From: Planctomycetales bacterium
Lineage (GTDB): Bacteria; Planctomycetota; Planctomycetia; Pirellulales; Pirellulaceae
Direction: 5' to 3'
DNA: 64,000 nt
Assembly (NCBI GenBank): GCA_020427005.1
Contig: JAGQOY010000009.1
Span: 1-64,000 of the forward strand
Shown here: in pieces, positions 26,433-36,100 of the stretch
Layout of the letters: each line of letters begins with the position of its first letter
Position numbering within the stretch: the first letter of the stretch is position 1
Made by a program: the position numbers and the translations under genes
Notes under the pieces: model-generated
The model's input: only the letters and a program-made list of their open reading frames with translations
Databases searched by the model: none
What the model was told of the DNA's origin: nothing

Positions 26433-27608
26433 ATGAGTCTTGCAAGGACCTCGTCACTTTCGCGGAGAATGACGTTGACACGAAATGGTAAACCAGCCGT
26501 TCTGGCACTGGAAGATGGAACGACATTTCAAGGTTTTGCACTTGGAGCAGAGGGAGAAACTTCCGGGGAAGTCGTTTTCAACACATCAATGACTGGATAC
26601 CAGGAGATTCTGACCGATCCCAGTTACCGCGGCCAAATTGTGACAATGACATACACAGAAATTGGAAATTACGGCACGAATGGAGAGGATTTGGAGAGCT
26701 CTCGCCCGCAAGTTTCGGGCTTTATTGTTCGACATCGCAGCCGCATTCACAGCAATTTCCGTGCTTCCGAGGGGTTAAATCAGTATTTGGTTCGCCATGG
26801 TATTACCGGCATCGAAGGAATTGATACGCGTGCACTTGTAAGGCACATACGTAGTCAGGGGGCCATGCGGGGTATCATTTCTACCACGGACTTAAATCCA
26901 CAATCGCTGGTCCAGAAAGCGGCGAGTAGCGCCGGCTTAATTGGTCGGGATCTGGTGCGCGAAGTGATTCCGGAAAAGGTTCGTACTTGGAACCAAGCCC
27001 TCTGGCGACTCTCGCAAATACGAAGTCAGTCCAGTGAAAATTCCGAAGAGACACGTCCCCATGTCGTGTGCCTAGACTTTGGTATGAAGTGGAATATTGC
27101 GCGCCATCTTTTTGAGCGTGGTAGCCGCGTCACGATCCTACCGGGCACTGCCACTGCCAATGAGGTTCTGCAATATGAGCCAGACGGTATATTCCTTTCC
27201 AATGGTCCAGGCGATCCTGAGCCACTGGACTATGCCATTGGGACCATTCGGGACCTGCTAGGACAGCGGCCCATTTTCGGGATTTGTTTGGGACACCAAT
27301 TGCTGTGTTTGGCTTCGGGAGCTAAGACATTCAAGTTGAAATTCGGCCATCGAGGAAGCAATCAACCCGTCCTAAATCTCGATACTGGAAAGGTGGAAAT
27401 CACGAGTCAAAATCATGGTTTCTGTGTCGATGAAGAGTCGCTACCGGAGTCGTTGCGTATTACACACCGCAATTTGAACGACGATACAATCGCAGGTGTC
27501 AGTCACACCATCCATAATGCCTTTAGTGTTCAGTATCACCCTGAAGCTTCGGCTGGTCCGCACGACAGCGAATACCTTTTTGATCAATTTCGATTGAAGA
27601 TGGAGTAA
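26433..27608 (+). CDS. carA: Carbamoyl-phosphate synthase, small (glutaminase) subunit
   Basis: Hydrolyses glutamine and passes ammonia to the large subunit CarB for carbamoyl phosphate, used for arginine and pyrimidines. The 391-residue protein has the N-terminal CPSase small-chain domain (LEDGTTFQGFALGA, EVVFNTSMTGYQEILTDPSY) and a class I glutamine amidotransferase domain with the nucleophile motif FGICLGHQLLCL and YHPEAS carrying the His-Glu pair. The start at 26433 is uncertain: an in-frame ATG at 26469 also gives a natural N-terminus. carB is not in the window. It is convergent with the TPR gene, nine bp apart. A stem-loop upstream may control it. Confidence 0.96.
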   Translation: MSLARTSSLSRRMTLTRNGKPAVLALEDGTTFQGFALGAEGETSGEVVFNTSMTGYQEILTDPSYRGQIVTMTYTEIGNYGTNGEDLESSRPQVSGFIVRHRSRIHSNFRASEGLNQYLVRHGITGIEGIDTRALVRHIRSQGAMRGIISTTDLNPQSLVQKAASSAGLIGRDLVREVIPEKVRTWNQALWRLSQIRSQSSENSEETRPHVVCLDFGMKWNIARHLFERGSRVTILPGTATANEVLQYEPDGIFLSNGPGDPEPLDYAIGTIRDLLGQRPIFGICLGHQLLCLASGAKTFKLKFGHRGSNQPVLNLDTGKVEITSQNHGFCVDEESLPESLRITHRNLNDDTIAGVSHTIHNAFSVQYHPEASAGPHDSEYLFDQFRLKME

Positions 27609-27617
27609 GTATGTCGC

Positions 27618-28928
27618 TTAGAGTCCGCTAGGAATATTCTCGGATCGATAGAAGAATGGTCCCGACGATTGTTCCGCGGCCGCTCGAAGCTTGGCAGCCT
27701 GTTCGGCTCGCAATACGGAAATATAGAATGCCGTATCTCGGCTGATTGTTCCAGCCTTAGTAGCAGTGCTTAGGCTGCGCTCTGCTGAATCCAAGTCCCC
27801 GGCCTTAAGCTGGATCCAGCCTAAGGTGGACCAGGTATCCGCCAAGTTGCCAAATCTTTGCGAATTCTCCTCCGCGATCTGACGCGCCAGCTGCTGGTCT
27901 GCTAAGCCCGGGGATTCAATCAAGACCAGAGCTAGCTGATTACGTGCAGGAAACGAGTCTGGGGATGCCTGTAAAAGTTTGTCCAGAATCGTCCTAGCCT
28001 CAGGCAGACGCTTTTCCATTCGAGCTGCCATAGCGAGCAGGTATTGTTGCTCGGTCCGAATGTCATCGTGGGCAGTTTGAAAAGTCAGCAAGTCAGAGAC
28101 TCCCTCCGGTTTTCCCTGCCATAGTTGCCAGCGAGCGTATTCCAAGCGAGCTGTGTGTTGTTTTTCCACGTCGTTGACAGCAACGGCTTTCTGGAAAAAT
28201 GCTTCCGCTTGTACTTGGTCGTTGGCCGCATTGTAGAGTTTGGCGACGACAAGTTCAGGAGTGGGAAAGCTGGGTTGTTGTGCCGCCAATCGCTGGTAAT
28301 GCTCTAAGGCGCCTGGAATATTGCCCAGATGAAATTGAGCTTCGCCAGCGTAGGAAAGAAATTCGTCCGGTACTTTATCACCAGTAACGAGCGATTCTGC
28401 CAATGACTTGACTTGTGCCCAGTCTCCTCGACCAGCGTGTGATGCAAGCATCAATAATTGCAGCTGGGCTCGTACCGTCTCTTGGTATTTGGGGGTCCAG
28501 TTGGTGGGCATGGCAACTCGTTCAGCGAGTTTTGCGTGGACCCAAGCATCGAACCAGCGTTTTTCCTCGATCGCCAATTTGCCGAAAGCATAGAACGTGT
28601 CGACTCGTGGAGCATTAATTGTGGAGAATCTTTCGAGAGTTGCCCGAGCCTCTTTTCCATAACCGTTCTGGAAAAGCATATCGGCAAGGACCAACTCGGG
28701 ATGGGAAGAATCCTCGGTGCTTAGAAGGCTTTGGAGCGTTTGTCGTGCGCTCTCAATGTCACCTTGGCGCAATTTGGCTTGGGCTTCCGCAATTACTCCC
28801 TCCCCTACACCGCCGGTGTCTGGGACCAAAAGAACCACTCCTGCCAGGAGATTCGGACAAATCAGAAAGATCGATAGAAACAAAAAGAGTCTCCTTGCGG
28901 AGACTCTTGAGATAAATGGTTTTCGCAT
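27618..28928 (-). CDS. Secreted or membrane-anchored TPR protein
   Basis: A 436-residue tetratricopeptide-repeat protein, presumably a periplasmic or anchored scaffold. A hydrophobic signal (LFLFLSIFLICPNLLAGVVLLV) precedes helical repeats from about residue 45 to 410, with TPR-like units such as AQAKLRQGDIESARQTLQSL, IPGALEHYQRLAAQQP and LPEARTILDKLLQASPDS. The start is in doubt. The ATG at 28928 has no ribosome binding site, and a perfect terminator hairpin covers codons 7-15. The in-frame TTG at 28883 has AAGGAG seven nt upstream and would give a normal signal peptide beginning MFLSIFLICP. Confidence 0.75.
   Translation of the reverse strand: MRKPFISRVSARRLFLFLSIFLICPNLLAGVVLLVPDTGGVGEGVIAEAQAKLRQGDIESARQTLQSLLSTEDSSHPELVLADMLFQNGYGKEARATLERFSTINAPRVDTFYAFGKLAIEEKRWFDAWVHAKLAERVAMPTNWTPKYQETVRAQLQLLMLASHAGRGDWAQVKSLAESLVTGDKVPDEFLSYAGEAQFHLGNIPGALEHYQRLAAQQPSFPTPELVVAKLYNAANDQVQAEAFFQKAVAVNDVEKQHTARLEYARWQLWQGKPEGVSDLLTFQTAHDDIRTEQQYLLAMAARMEKRLPEARTILDKLLQASPDSFPARNQLALVLIESPGLADQQLARQIAEENSQRFGNLADTWSTLGWIQLKAGDLDSAERSLSTATKAGTISRDTAFYISVLRAEQAAKLRAAAEQSSGPFFYRSENIPSGL
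28881..28908 (-). terminator. GNRA-capped intrinsic terminator over the TPR gene start
   Basis: On the minus strand AAGAGTCTCC pairs perfectly with GGAGACTCTT around a GCAA tetraloop (+ strand 28885-28908), followed by TTTGTTTC. It lies about 100 nt past the stop of the PEP-CTERM gene and so is well placed to end that transcript. It also lies inside the open frame of the TPR gene and contains AAGGAG, the best ribosome binding site for a TTG start at 28883. It may act as a terminator, a translation switch, or both. Confidence 0.72.
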
Positions 28929-29011
28929 GTATTACTCGAGCGTTGCCAGGAATAACGGTTAGGAAGATCCCCTATAAGTTAGCACCTGGTAACGGAGAGT
29001 CAAATCAAACC

Positions 29012-30280
29012 TTAGGACTGTCGACGTCGACGACGGGCAACCAACCCCAAGCCGAGCATAGAGACCAATCCGATGGCGGATGGCTCAGGCACAGCGGTGA
29101 TCGTTAATACATAGCTGTTGTTAACCAAGGAAACAGTTCCATCATAGCCTGTTGGAAGTACAACGGAATCAAACATGCCAGTTGCTGTACCTGTCACGTT
29201 TAGAAACGTGAAAGCGTCGCTAATCGCTGGACCGAATCCGCCTAGGAAGGAAACTGCGAGGTTGGCATTGGTTACATTCGCATTTCCACCGACGTTCAAA
29301 ACGTCGTACTCTGTTCCTGGAGTGAGCCCTGCAATTTCAAGGCGGAATTCAGCGTCCGAATTCATATTGAAGTTGCTTGATAGGTTCAACGTTCCAGGGC
29401 TGCTGCCTGGGCCAACGTAGGTGCCGGCTGCAAGGTTTACTGCGGTGGATACTGTTCCCGCTCCGGACAAGCCACCACCGTTAATATTAATGGAACCTGA
29501 GCTCAACTGAACAGTTCCTCCATTAAGTACCAACTGAGCGGATGCACCTGATTGAGCATAGTTTGAAAAGACTAAGGTACCGGCATCGGCTCGAACCGTC
29601 CCGGTGTTTGTGAATAATCCTCCACCATTCACTGTGAAGGAGTCAGCTCCAGCTTTGACGAAAGTACCACTATTGTTAAAAGTGGAACCGCCGGTTAACT
29701 CCAGATTGTCAAAGCTAGAAGCGCTAGCAGTAGTGCGTGTCAAGGTTCCACCATTATTCCACACCGCACTATTCAACATAACAAATGGGTTGGCCTGATT
29801 TGACCATGTTGTGGCACCGTTGGTATTGATAGTTCGACCATCCACAGCACCGCCAGTTTTGGGAGTGTTGATAGTCAAGGCACCATTAAAAGTGGTAGAT
29901 CCGTTGCCCGACAATAACGTCGTCTGCCAAGTTGCTGCTCCACTAGCAACCAGATTTCCTGAGCCATTCTGGAAGGAGCTGCCTTGGAAATTCAACGTTC
30001 CAACGTCAAGCGTATTTCCAGTCCCAATTGTCAAAGTGTTACCAAACTGGATGTCCAGCCCGCCAATAGAATAGGAATTGTCAACCGTAATTATGCCGAC
30101 ACCGCTACCGAATTGAATGCTGGCGGTTTCGCCGGCTGTATCAGGGACATTGCTGCCACTCCATTTACTGGCATCGCTCCAATTGCCGTTGCCGCCTGAC
30201 CAGGTCCTAGTCTGGGCAAAAGCAGGTAAAGCGCTAGTTGCAAGCACTGCTACCAATGCAAATCTAAGTAGTTTTTTCAT
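29012..30280 (-). CDS. PEP-CTERM secreted beta-helical protein
   Basis: A 422-residue secreted protein with a signal peptide at about 1-23 (KKLLRFALVAVLATSALPAFA) and a C-terminal sorting tail AVPEPSAIGLVSMLGLGLVA followed by RRRRRQS: the VPEP motif, a hydrophobic helix and an arginine cluster. Such tails are processed by exosortase enzymes. In between is a Gly/Asn/Ser/Thr-rich repetitive region (FNNSGTF, TNTGTVRADAGTLVFSNY) typical of autotransporter-like beta-helices. The start is ATG 30280, with GGAG upstream; the frame runs 34 codons further. No exosortase gene is present. Long mirror frames on the other strand are composition artefacts. Confidence 0.85.
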   Translation of the reverse strand: MKKLLRFALVAVLATSALPAFAQTRTWSGGNGNWSDASKWSGSNVPDTAGETASIQFGSGVGIITVDNSYSIGGLDIQFGNTLTIGTGNTLDVGTLNFQGSSFQNGSGNLVASGAATWQTTLLSGNGSTTFNGALTINTPKTGGAVDGRTINTNGATTWSNQANPFVMLNSAVWNNGGTLTRTTASASSFDNLELTGGSTFNNSGTFVKAGADSFTVNGGGLFTNTGTVRADAGTLVFSNYAQSGASAQLVLNGGTVQLSSGSININGGGLSGAGTVSTAVNLAAGTYVGPGSSPGTLNLSSNFNMNSDAEFRLEIAGLTPGTEYDVLNVGGNANVTNANLAVSFLGGFGPAISDAFTFLNVTGTATGMFDSVVLPTGYDGTVSLVNNSYVLTITAVPEPSAIGLVSMLGLGLVARRRRRQS

Positions 30281-30507
30281 GAATCTTGTCGCTCCACCAA
30301 TCAATAGTGTTCGCTTACCGGTGAGTGAAAAGCACACCTTTGTCAAATGTAAAAGTGCATCAGATACGTAAGTTAGTTGCATTTTTCCGAAATGTCCAGC
30401 AAAATGCCCGAGTAACTTTTAATTTTTGAGGATTTCCGTCGAACATTTGGCAAACCGCGGTTTTCTAGTTTTGGGGGTTACAGCGACCTCGTCATTCAGC
30501 TAGATTA

Positions 30508-30532
30508 AAACACTTGTTTGAAACAGCTGTTT
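30508..30532 (+). promoter_or_regulatory. Two AAACA-NN-TGTTT sites, candidate TetR operator
   Basis: AAACACTTGTTT (30508-30519) and AAACAGCTGTTT (30521-30532) share the form AAACA-NN-TGTTT and are spaced 13 bp start to start. The second is part of a perfect 16-bp palindrome TGAAACAGCTGTTTCA (30519-30534). They sit 38 bp before the start of the TetR-type regulator, where autoregulatory operators normally lie. Confidence 0.55.
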
Positions 30533-30571
30533 CACCCGCAATGGTTCCGCCGATTGGTTTTCTTCCCGCCA

Positions 30572-31240
30572 ATGTCAAAAGATAGCAGTACGACACCTGA
30601 AAGACTGATCGAAGTAGCTGGCAGCATTTTCGCTGAGAAGGGTGCAACTGCGACTGTTCGAGAGATTTGCGGTGCTGCTGGGTGCTCGGTTGCGGCCATC
30701 AACTATCACTTTGGTGACAAAGAGCAGCTTTATCGAAGATGTGTCGAGATGGCCTTTCGGACAAAACTCCGGCTATTTCCTACACCCGGATTACTTGACC
30801 TAGGGAACGATCCGTTCGAGTCATTGGTAATTTACGTAACATCCTTAACTAAACGAATTTGTGGTGAGGGTGAATGGCCATGGCAAAGTCAGTTGATGCT
30901 GAGAGTTGTTATCAACCCTAACGATATTGGCGCGGAGGTTTTTGCTGGTTCATTTCGCAGCGATTATCATTTGCTAGAAACTCTGATCGGCAAGCTCCTA
31001 AGAAACACCTATGACAGCCCAAAAACCAGGCAATCACTGGCTCTCCAAATTGTTGCACGCTGCATGTTTTTGCGCACCGGGCAACACCTACGCGAGCTTT
31101 TGGGAATTGATAGTCAGCTCTGGAGGGCACCAGAGCAATATGCCCGAGAAGTGTGCGATTCTATTCGCATGCAGATTGCGGGACAAAGTGCGAACGGCAT
31201 GCAAGGACACTCTCACCATTCAAAGGTGGAAGTTGATTAG
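30572..31240 (+). CDS. TetR family regulator of the RND efflux operon
   Basis: DNA-binding repressor of 222 residues. The N-terminal helix-turn-helix reads LIEVAGSIFAEKGATATVRE followed by CSVAAINYHFGDKEQLYRRC, a classic TetR domain with the YHF element. The C-terminal region (about 80-222) is a ligand-binding helical domain resembling CerR/DUF1956-type regulators. The ATG at 30572 is preferred over an in-frame TTG at 30518. It heads an operon with a membrane-fusion protein (55 bp after) and an RND pump, so it probably represses them. Two palindromes lie just upstream. Confidence 0.88.
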   Translation: MSKDSSTTPERLIEVAGSIFAEKGATATVREICGAAGCSVAAINYHFGDKEQLYRRCVEMAFRTKLRLFPTPGLLDLGNDPFESLVIYVTSLTKRICGEGEWPWQSQLMLRVVINPNDIGAEVFAGSFRSDYHLLETLIGKLLRNTYDSPKTRQSLALQIVARCMFLRTGQHLRELLGIDSQLWRAPEQYAREVCDSIRMQIAGQSANGMQGHSHHSKVEVD

Positions 31241-31294
31241 CTTTTTTGCAGACAAGTATTGTTATCCTGACAGATTTGGAATTGTTAATTGCTC

Positions 31295-32971
31295 ATGATC
31301 AAAAACATTGTATTGGGGTTCCTGCTGCCTCTCATATTAGTCATGGTGGGCTTGGGTGTATTTGTATCGTTGGGTAGGCCAGATCCTCCCAAGGTACCGG
31401 GAGTCGGCAAGGATTTGGCGTCGCGCATCGGTGTGATGACGGCCGCCGAGGTTGGTCGCGTTCACGCATTATCAGAATTTTCTGAAACGCTTGATATTCC
31501 CATTACTGGCGTTGTCGTTCCGTATCGCGAATTGACGATCGGAAGTGAAGTGGCAGGAAGAATTGTGGCCAAAGGGCCATTTGTCCGGAGCGGAAACCTG
31601 GTTTCAGCCGGCCAAATTCTTTATCAAATCGATCCAGCTGATTTTGAGTTGGCGGTTGAACGCTTGTCACAGCGCCGTGACCAAGAGAGAGTATCGCTGG
31701 AGGAACTGGAGCAGGAAATCGCCAATAGTGAGCGGCTTTTGAAAGTTGCCGACGAAGAGCTTGCGCTGGCGGAAGCGGAAGTCGCCCGTTTTGCTACGTT
31801 AAAGAGTGGGTTTGCAAGTGCTGCCGAATCGGATGCTGCTTTGCGTAGGCGGCTAGCGGCGTTAAACCAGCAGGTTTCCATTCAAAACCAGATTGACTCT
31901 CAAAGGAAGCGAATCACTCGTTTGCAGCTTGCGGCTGCTCAGGCAGAGACGGAGCTCAGACAGGCTCAGATGGATCTCGAAAGAACCACGGTTACTTCAC
32001 CTGTTGCGGGAAGAGTGGTTAGTGACGAAGTCGAGGTGGATTCCTACGTTTCAAAAGGTGCAAAGCTAACACTCATCGAGGACATAGAAAAGGTTGAAGT
32101 AGCCTGTAACGTGCGTATGGATCAACTGTATTGGATTTTGGATCAGCAGGGGGTAAGCACAGATTCAATTGTCAATGCAGCCGATGCAGCGCGGTACGAA
32201 CTCCCTCAGGTGCCTGTAAAAGTTCGTTTTGAATTGAGTGGTCGGCAAGCGATTACTTATGAGTGGGAAGGCCATCTAGATCGTTACGATGGGGCGGGCC
32301 TCGATCCACAGAGTCGAACGGTACCATTGCGAGTGTTGGTTGATGATCCAGATGAATTTACTATTAACGGAAAACCTGCGGATCAATCACCCTTGAGCGG
32401 TCCTCGAACACTAGTGCGTGGCATGTTTGTAAATGTGATTGTAGAAGCTAGACCTGCTACTCAGCTGCTATTGATTCCCAAACTGGCAGTTAAGCCTGGC
32501 AACGGTAGCAGTCGTGTTTGGCTGTTCGAAGCCAATGCCCAGGCCATTGATGAAGCAGTGCGACGTAAATCTCCAGTAACTCAATCCACAATGGATGACT
32601 CTGCGTTGGATGATGATGTAAGTACTAGCGAAGCTGCCAATAATCGTAAGGTGGAGATTGATCCTGCTGACTGGCAGCCTGGCTTTCTCAAGGTGATTGA
32701 TGGGATTCAGTTAATTGGTCCACTTACTGTACCGGTCAATTCCGAAGTGCCTCAGGCCGAACCTGAACCTCAACCACTGGAAGTGGCGCAGGATTCTGAA
32801 GCCGACCAAGAAGGTCGAGGAACCCATGAAGATACTCATCAATATTTCTGGATTTGCGAGGCCTCGGATGGACGGTTGCAGCCTGGAGATGCAGTCATTG
32901 TTACTCCATTGCCTGGAATAGAAGATTCCGATCAGTATCCACTACGTGTGCTTAGGAGCCAGCTCGAATAG
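31295..32971 (+). CDS. RND efflux membrane-fusion (HlyD-like) protein
   Basis: Periplasmic adaptor linking the RND pump to an outer-membrane channel, 558 residues. One N-terminal TM helix (about 5-26) is followed by a lipoyl half (VVPYRELTIGSEVAGRIVA), a coiled-coil hairpin (about 115-220, EELEQEIANSERLLKVADEE and QRKRITRLQLAAAQAETE), the second lipoyl half (VTSPVAGRVVSDEVEVDSYV) and beta-barrel parts. It is longer than the usual 350-420 residues, with an acidic Pro/Glu-rich stretch near the C-terminus (about 480-530, EVPQAEPEPQPLEVAQDSEA). It begins at ATG 31295. Followed by the RND pump after 182 bp. No outer-membrane channel gene is present. Confidence 0.88.
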   Translation: MIKNIVLGFLLPLILVMVGLGVFVSLGRPDPPKVPGVGKDLASRIGVMTAAEVGRVHALSEFSETLDIPITGVVVPYRELTIGSEVAGRIVAKGPFVRSGNLVSAGQILYQIDPADFELAVERLSQRRDQERVSLEELEQEIANSERLLKVADEELALAEAEVARFATLKSGFASAAESDAALRRRLAALNQQVSIQNQIDSQRKRITRLQLAAAQAETELRQAQMDLERTTVTSPVAGRVVSDEVEVDSYVSKGAKLTLIEDIEKVEVACNVRMDQLYWILDQQGVSTDSIVNAADAARYELPQVPVKVRFELSGRQAITYEWEGHLDRYDGAGLDPQSRTVPLRVLVDDPDEFTINGKPADQSPLSGPRTLVRGMFVNVIVEARPATQLLLIPKLAVKPGNGSSRVWLFEANAQAIDEAVRRKSPVTQSTMDDSALDDDVSTSEAANNRKVEIDPADWQPGFLKVIDGIQLIGPLTVPVNSEVPQAEPEPQPLEVAQDSEADQEGRGTHEDTHQYFWICEASDGRLQPGDAVIVTPLPGIEDSDQYPLRVLRSQLE

Positions 32972-33153
32972 ATTAAGTAATCATGCGATTGTGGATGCTC
33001 AGAACGAGAGAAGAGCAATGAAAAGCTCACGCTTATAGCACTGGGCCATGTGATCGCAAGTGATGGTTGCTAAGCTCTCTCAAATTACCCAGTAAATATT
33101 TCCGCGTACGCTACGGCTTTACACTCGATTCGCCTATCGGCAAGGTCGACAAG

Positions 33154-36100
33154 ATGAAATCAATTGTTCGTTGGGCTATTGAAAACACCCCCGGTGTGAA
33201 CGTGGTGGTTGTTGGGACTTTGGTGGCCGGCCTAATCAGTTTTCTCTGGCTACGTCGTGAAGTGTTTCCCGAGTTTGAATTAGAAGTTGTGTTGGTTCAA
33301 GTGGCGTACCCTGGCGCTTCTCCGTCAGATGCAGAGAAAGGGGTTTGTCAGCCAATCGAAGAAGCCATTCGTTCGCTGGATGGCATTAAGCGACTAGTGA
33401 GCATCGCGCGCGAGGGTGGTGGCTATGTAATGGTTGAACTTAACTCGAACGTCGGCAACGTTCAAAAAGTAGTTACTGAAATACGTTCTCGCGTGGATAG
33501 GATCACCAATTTTCCCGATCTAGCAGAGGACCCACAAGTTGAACAAATTACATTTCGAGAGGCTGCGATTCGCTTGGCGGTTATTGGGCCACCGGATCGT
33601 AGTGAAGCAGCGGAACTTCGATTAAGAGAAGTTGCAGAAGATGTCCGCTCGGCGATTCTGGACTTATCCAACATTTCGCAGGCTAATATTCAGGGCGCAA
33701 AGAAATATCAGATCGACGTTGAGCTTTCCGAGGACACGCTTCGCAAATACGGATTGACGCTTTCGCGAGTTGCGCAAATATTGCGACGTGAGAACATCGA
33801 AATGCCCGGCGGTCAACTGCGTGCGGACGGCCAGGAAATACTCCTGCGTGGGAAAAACAGACGTGAATTTGGTGAAGAGATTTCGAGCTTGCCGATTATT
33901 TCGCAACCGAACGGTGTCGTATTGAAATTGTCCGATATCGGCAAGGTCTACGACCAATTTGACGATTCTACGAGCAAGAGTGAGGTCAACGGACAACCAG
34001 CCCTAGTCATTAGCATCGATCGTACCGCTGACGAGGATTTGTTGAAGATCGCGGATTCGGTCCACAAATTCGCGAGTAGCCACCAACTGCCAGATGGATT
34101 TGCGCTGAGAGTTTGGGGGGATACAAGCGTTGATGTACGAGACCGCATGCGTCTATTGCGGAACAACGGCATGCAGGGGCTTTGTTTTGTGTTCCTGTTG
34201 CTCGCGTTTTTTCTTGAATTTCGACTTGCATTTTGGGTTTCACTAGGAATACCCATCTCCGTATTTGGAGCCGGTATCTTTTTGCTGGGAACCGGCCAAA
34301 CCCTAAACATGCTCAGCATGTTCGCTTTCCTGATGGCACTTGGTATTGTGGTGGACGATGCAATTGTCGTGGGTGAGAACATTTATGCGCACCGGGGAAT
34401 GGGGAAGAACTATGTACAGGCTGCAATAGATGGAACCGTTGAAGTAATGCCATCGGTGATTACTGCAGTGCTCACGACGATAATAGCATTCATTCCGTTC
34501 TTTTTTGTTTCAGGTGTGATGGGTAAATTCATTGCTGTTATGCCTGTGGCCATTATTGCCATGCTGCTAATCTCGCTTGTAGAGGCTGCGACAGCCCTGC
34601 CTTGCCACTTGTCCCATCGTTCCGAAGACAAGGCGCAGAACTTGCTTCAGCATATTACGCATGGTGTTAGCATTCTCTTGAGGCCAGTGTTCGCGACGTT
34701 TGATTGGTTGAGCCATATATTTGGCAATGCCATGGATCGGTTTGGCGATCGCATTTACATCCCTGTTCTCAGGTTTTTGCTGTTGTATCCGCTCATGGGC
34801 GTGGCATTGGGGATGGCAGTACTACTTGTTACAGTGGCGGTAGTAAATGCGGGTTGGATACCATTTAATGCGTTTCCGAAATCAGACAGTAACCAAATTC
34901 TAGCGCAAATCGTCTATCCGGACGGTACACCAGTAGAGATAACCGACGCATCCACGAAGCGGATTGAAAAGGCCATTCGAGATGTTAGCGAGGAAATATT
35001 CTCCGAAAGATCGAAGCACGAAGATGCTGAAGTTCTGGCGAGGCTACAACAGGACCCTCTATCACCGCGGGGGCCAGTCAAATTAACCTTTCGACAAGTT
35101 GGGCAGGTCAGCCAGAAAGGTGCCATGGGGTCTGCTGGAGGTGGTAGCGGAAGTCACGTTGGGCAGGTGTACGTTGAATTGGAAGATGCAGGAATCCGAA
35201 GTAAGAGCAGTACCGAACTAGTGAATCTTTGGCGTCAAAAAGCTGGTGAATTTTCAGGCGCGGAACGCGTTACTTTTGACTCCGCGAGTGTTGGGCCTGG
35301 TGGAAATCCAATTGAATTCAAAATTCTCGCACCAGAGTTTGCCAATGATCAATTGGAAGCAGCTGTCGAAGACGCTAAGGCCGAGCTCGCGACTTACGCA
35401 GGTGTTTATGACATTCGCGACGATGCGACGCCAGGTAAATTAGAGTTTCAGATTCGAGTTAAGGATCAAGCTCAGTCCATGGGAGTCACAGCTGCAGACT
35501 TGGCAGAAACGGTGCGCAATGTTTACTACGGTGCTGAGGTAATGCGGCTACAGCGTGGTAGGCATGAGGTCAAGTTGATGGTCCGGTATCCGGAAAATGA
35601 ACGGACTTCATTAGCACAGTTTCAGGAAATTCGCGTGCGAGGAAATGATGGGATTGAGAGGCCAATAACGGAGTTGGCAGAGATTACTGTCACGCGTGGT
35701 TATTCCGAAATCAATCGGCTAGATCAACAGCGTTCGATCACAGTCATTACTGATCTGGATGCATCGGAAACCAACGCCCAGTTTGTGATATCAAAACTGA
35801 AATCAGACTTCCTTCCAAAACTATACGAAAAATATCCTCAAGTAAGCGTCCGTTGGGAGGGACAACAACAGCAGACAGTGGAATCCATGCAGAGCCTGTT
35901 TATTGGCTCGGGCCTGGCATTGTTGGCCATGTATGTGCTGCTAGTAATCGAGTTCCGGTCGTATTTCCAACCATTGTTGATTTTGGCAATCGTGCCTTTT
36001 GGATTTATTGGGGCCATTTGGGGGCACGGCATCATGGGGATTGAAGTCACGTTGTTTAGTTTCTTTGGTTTGGTCGCCTTGACTGGCGTGGTGGTAAATG

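Noticed and set aside
29175..30371. Several long plus-strand frames opposite the PEP-CTERM gene
   Set aside because: They mirror the Gly/Asn/Thr-rich repeats of the real minus-strand gene, lack ribosome binding sites and overlap one another.
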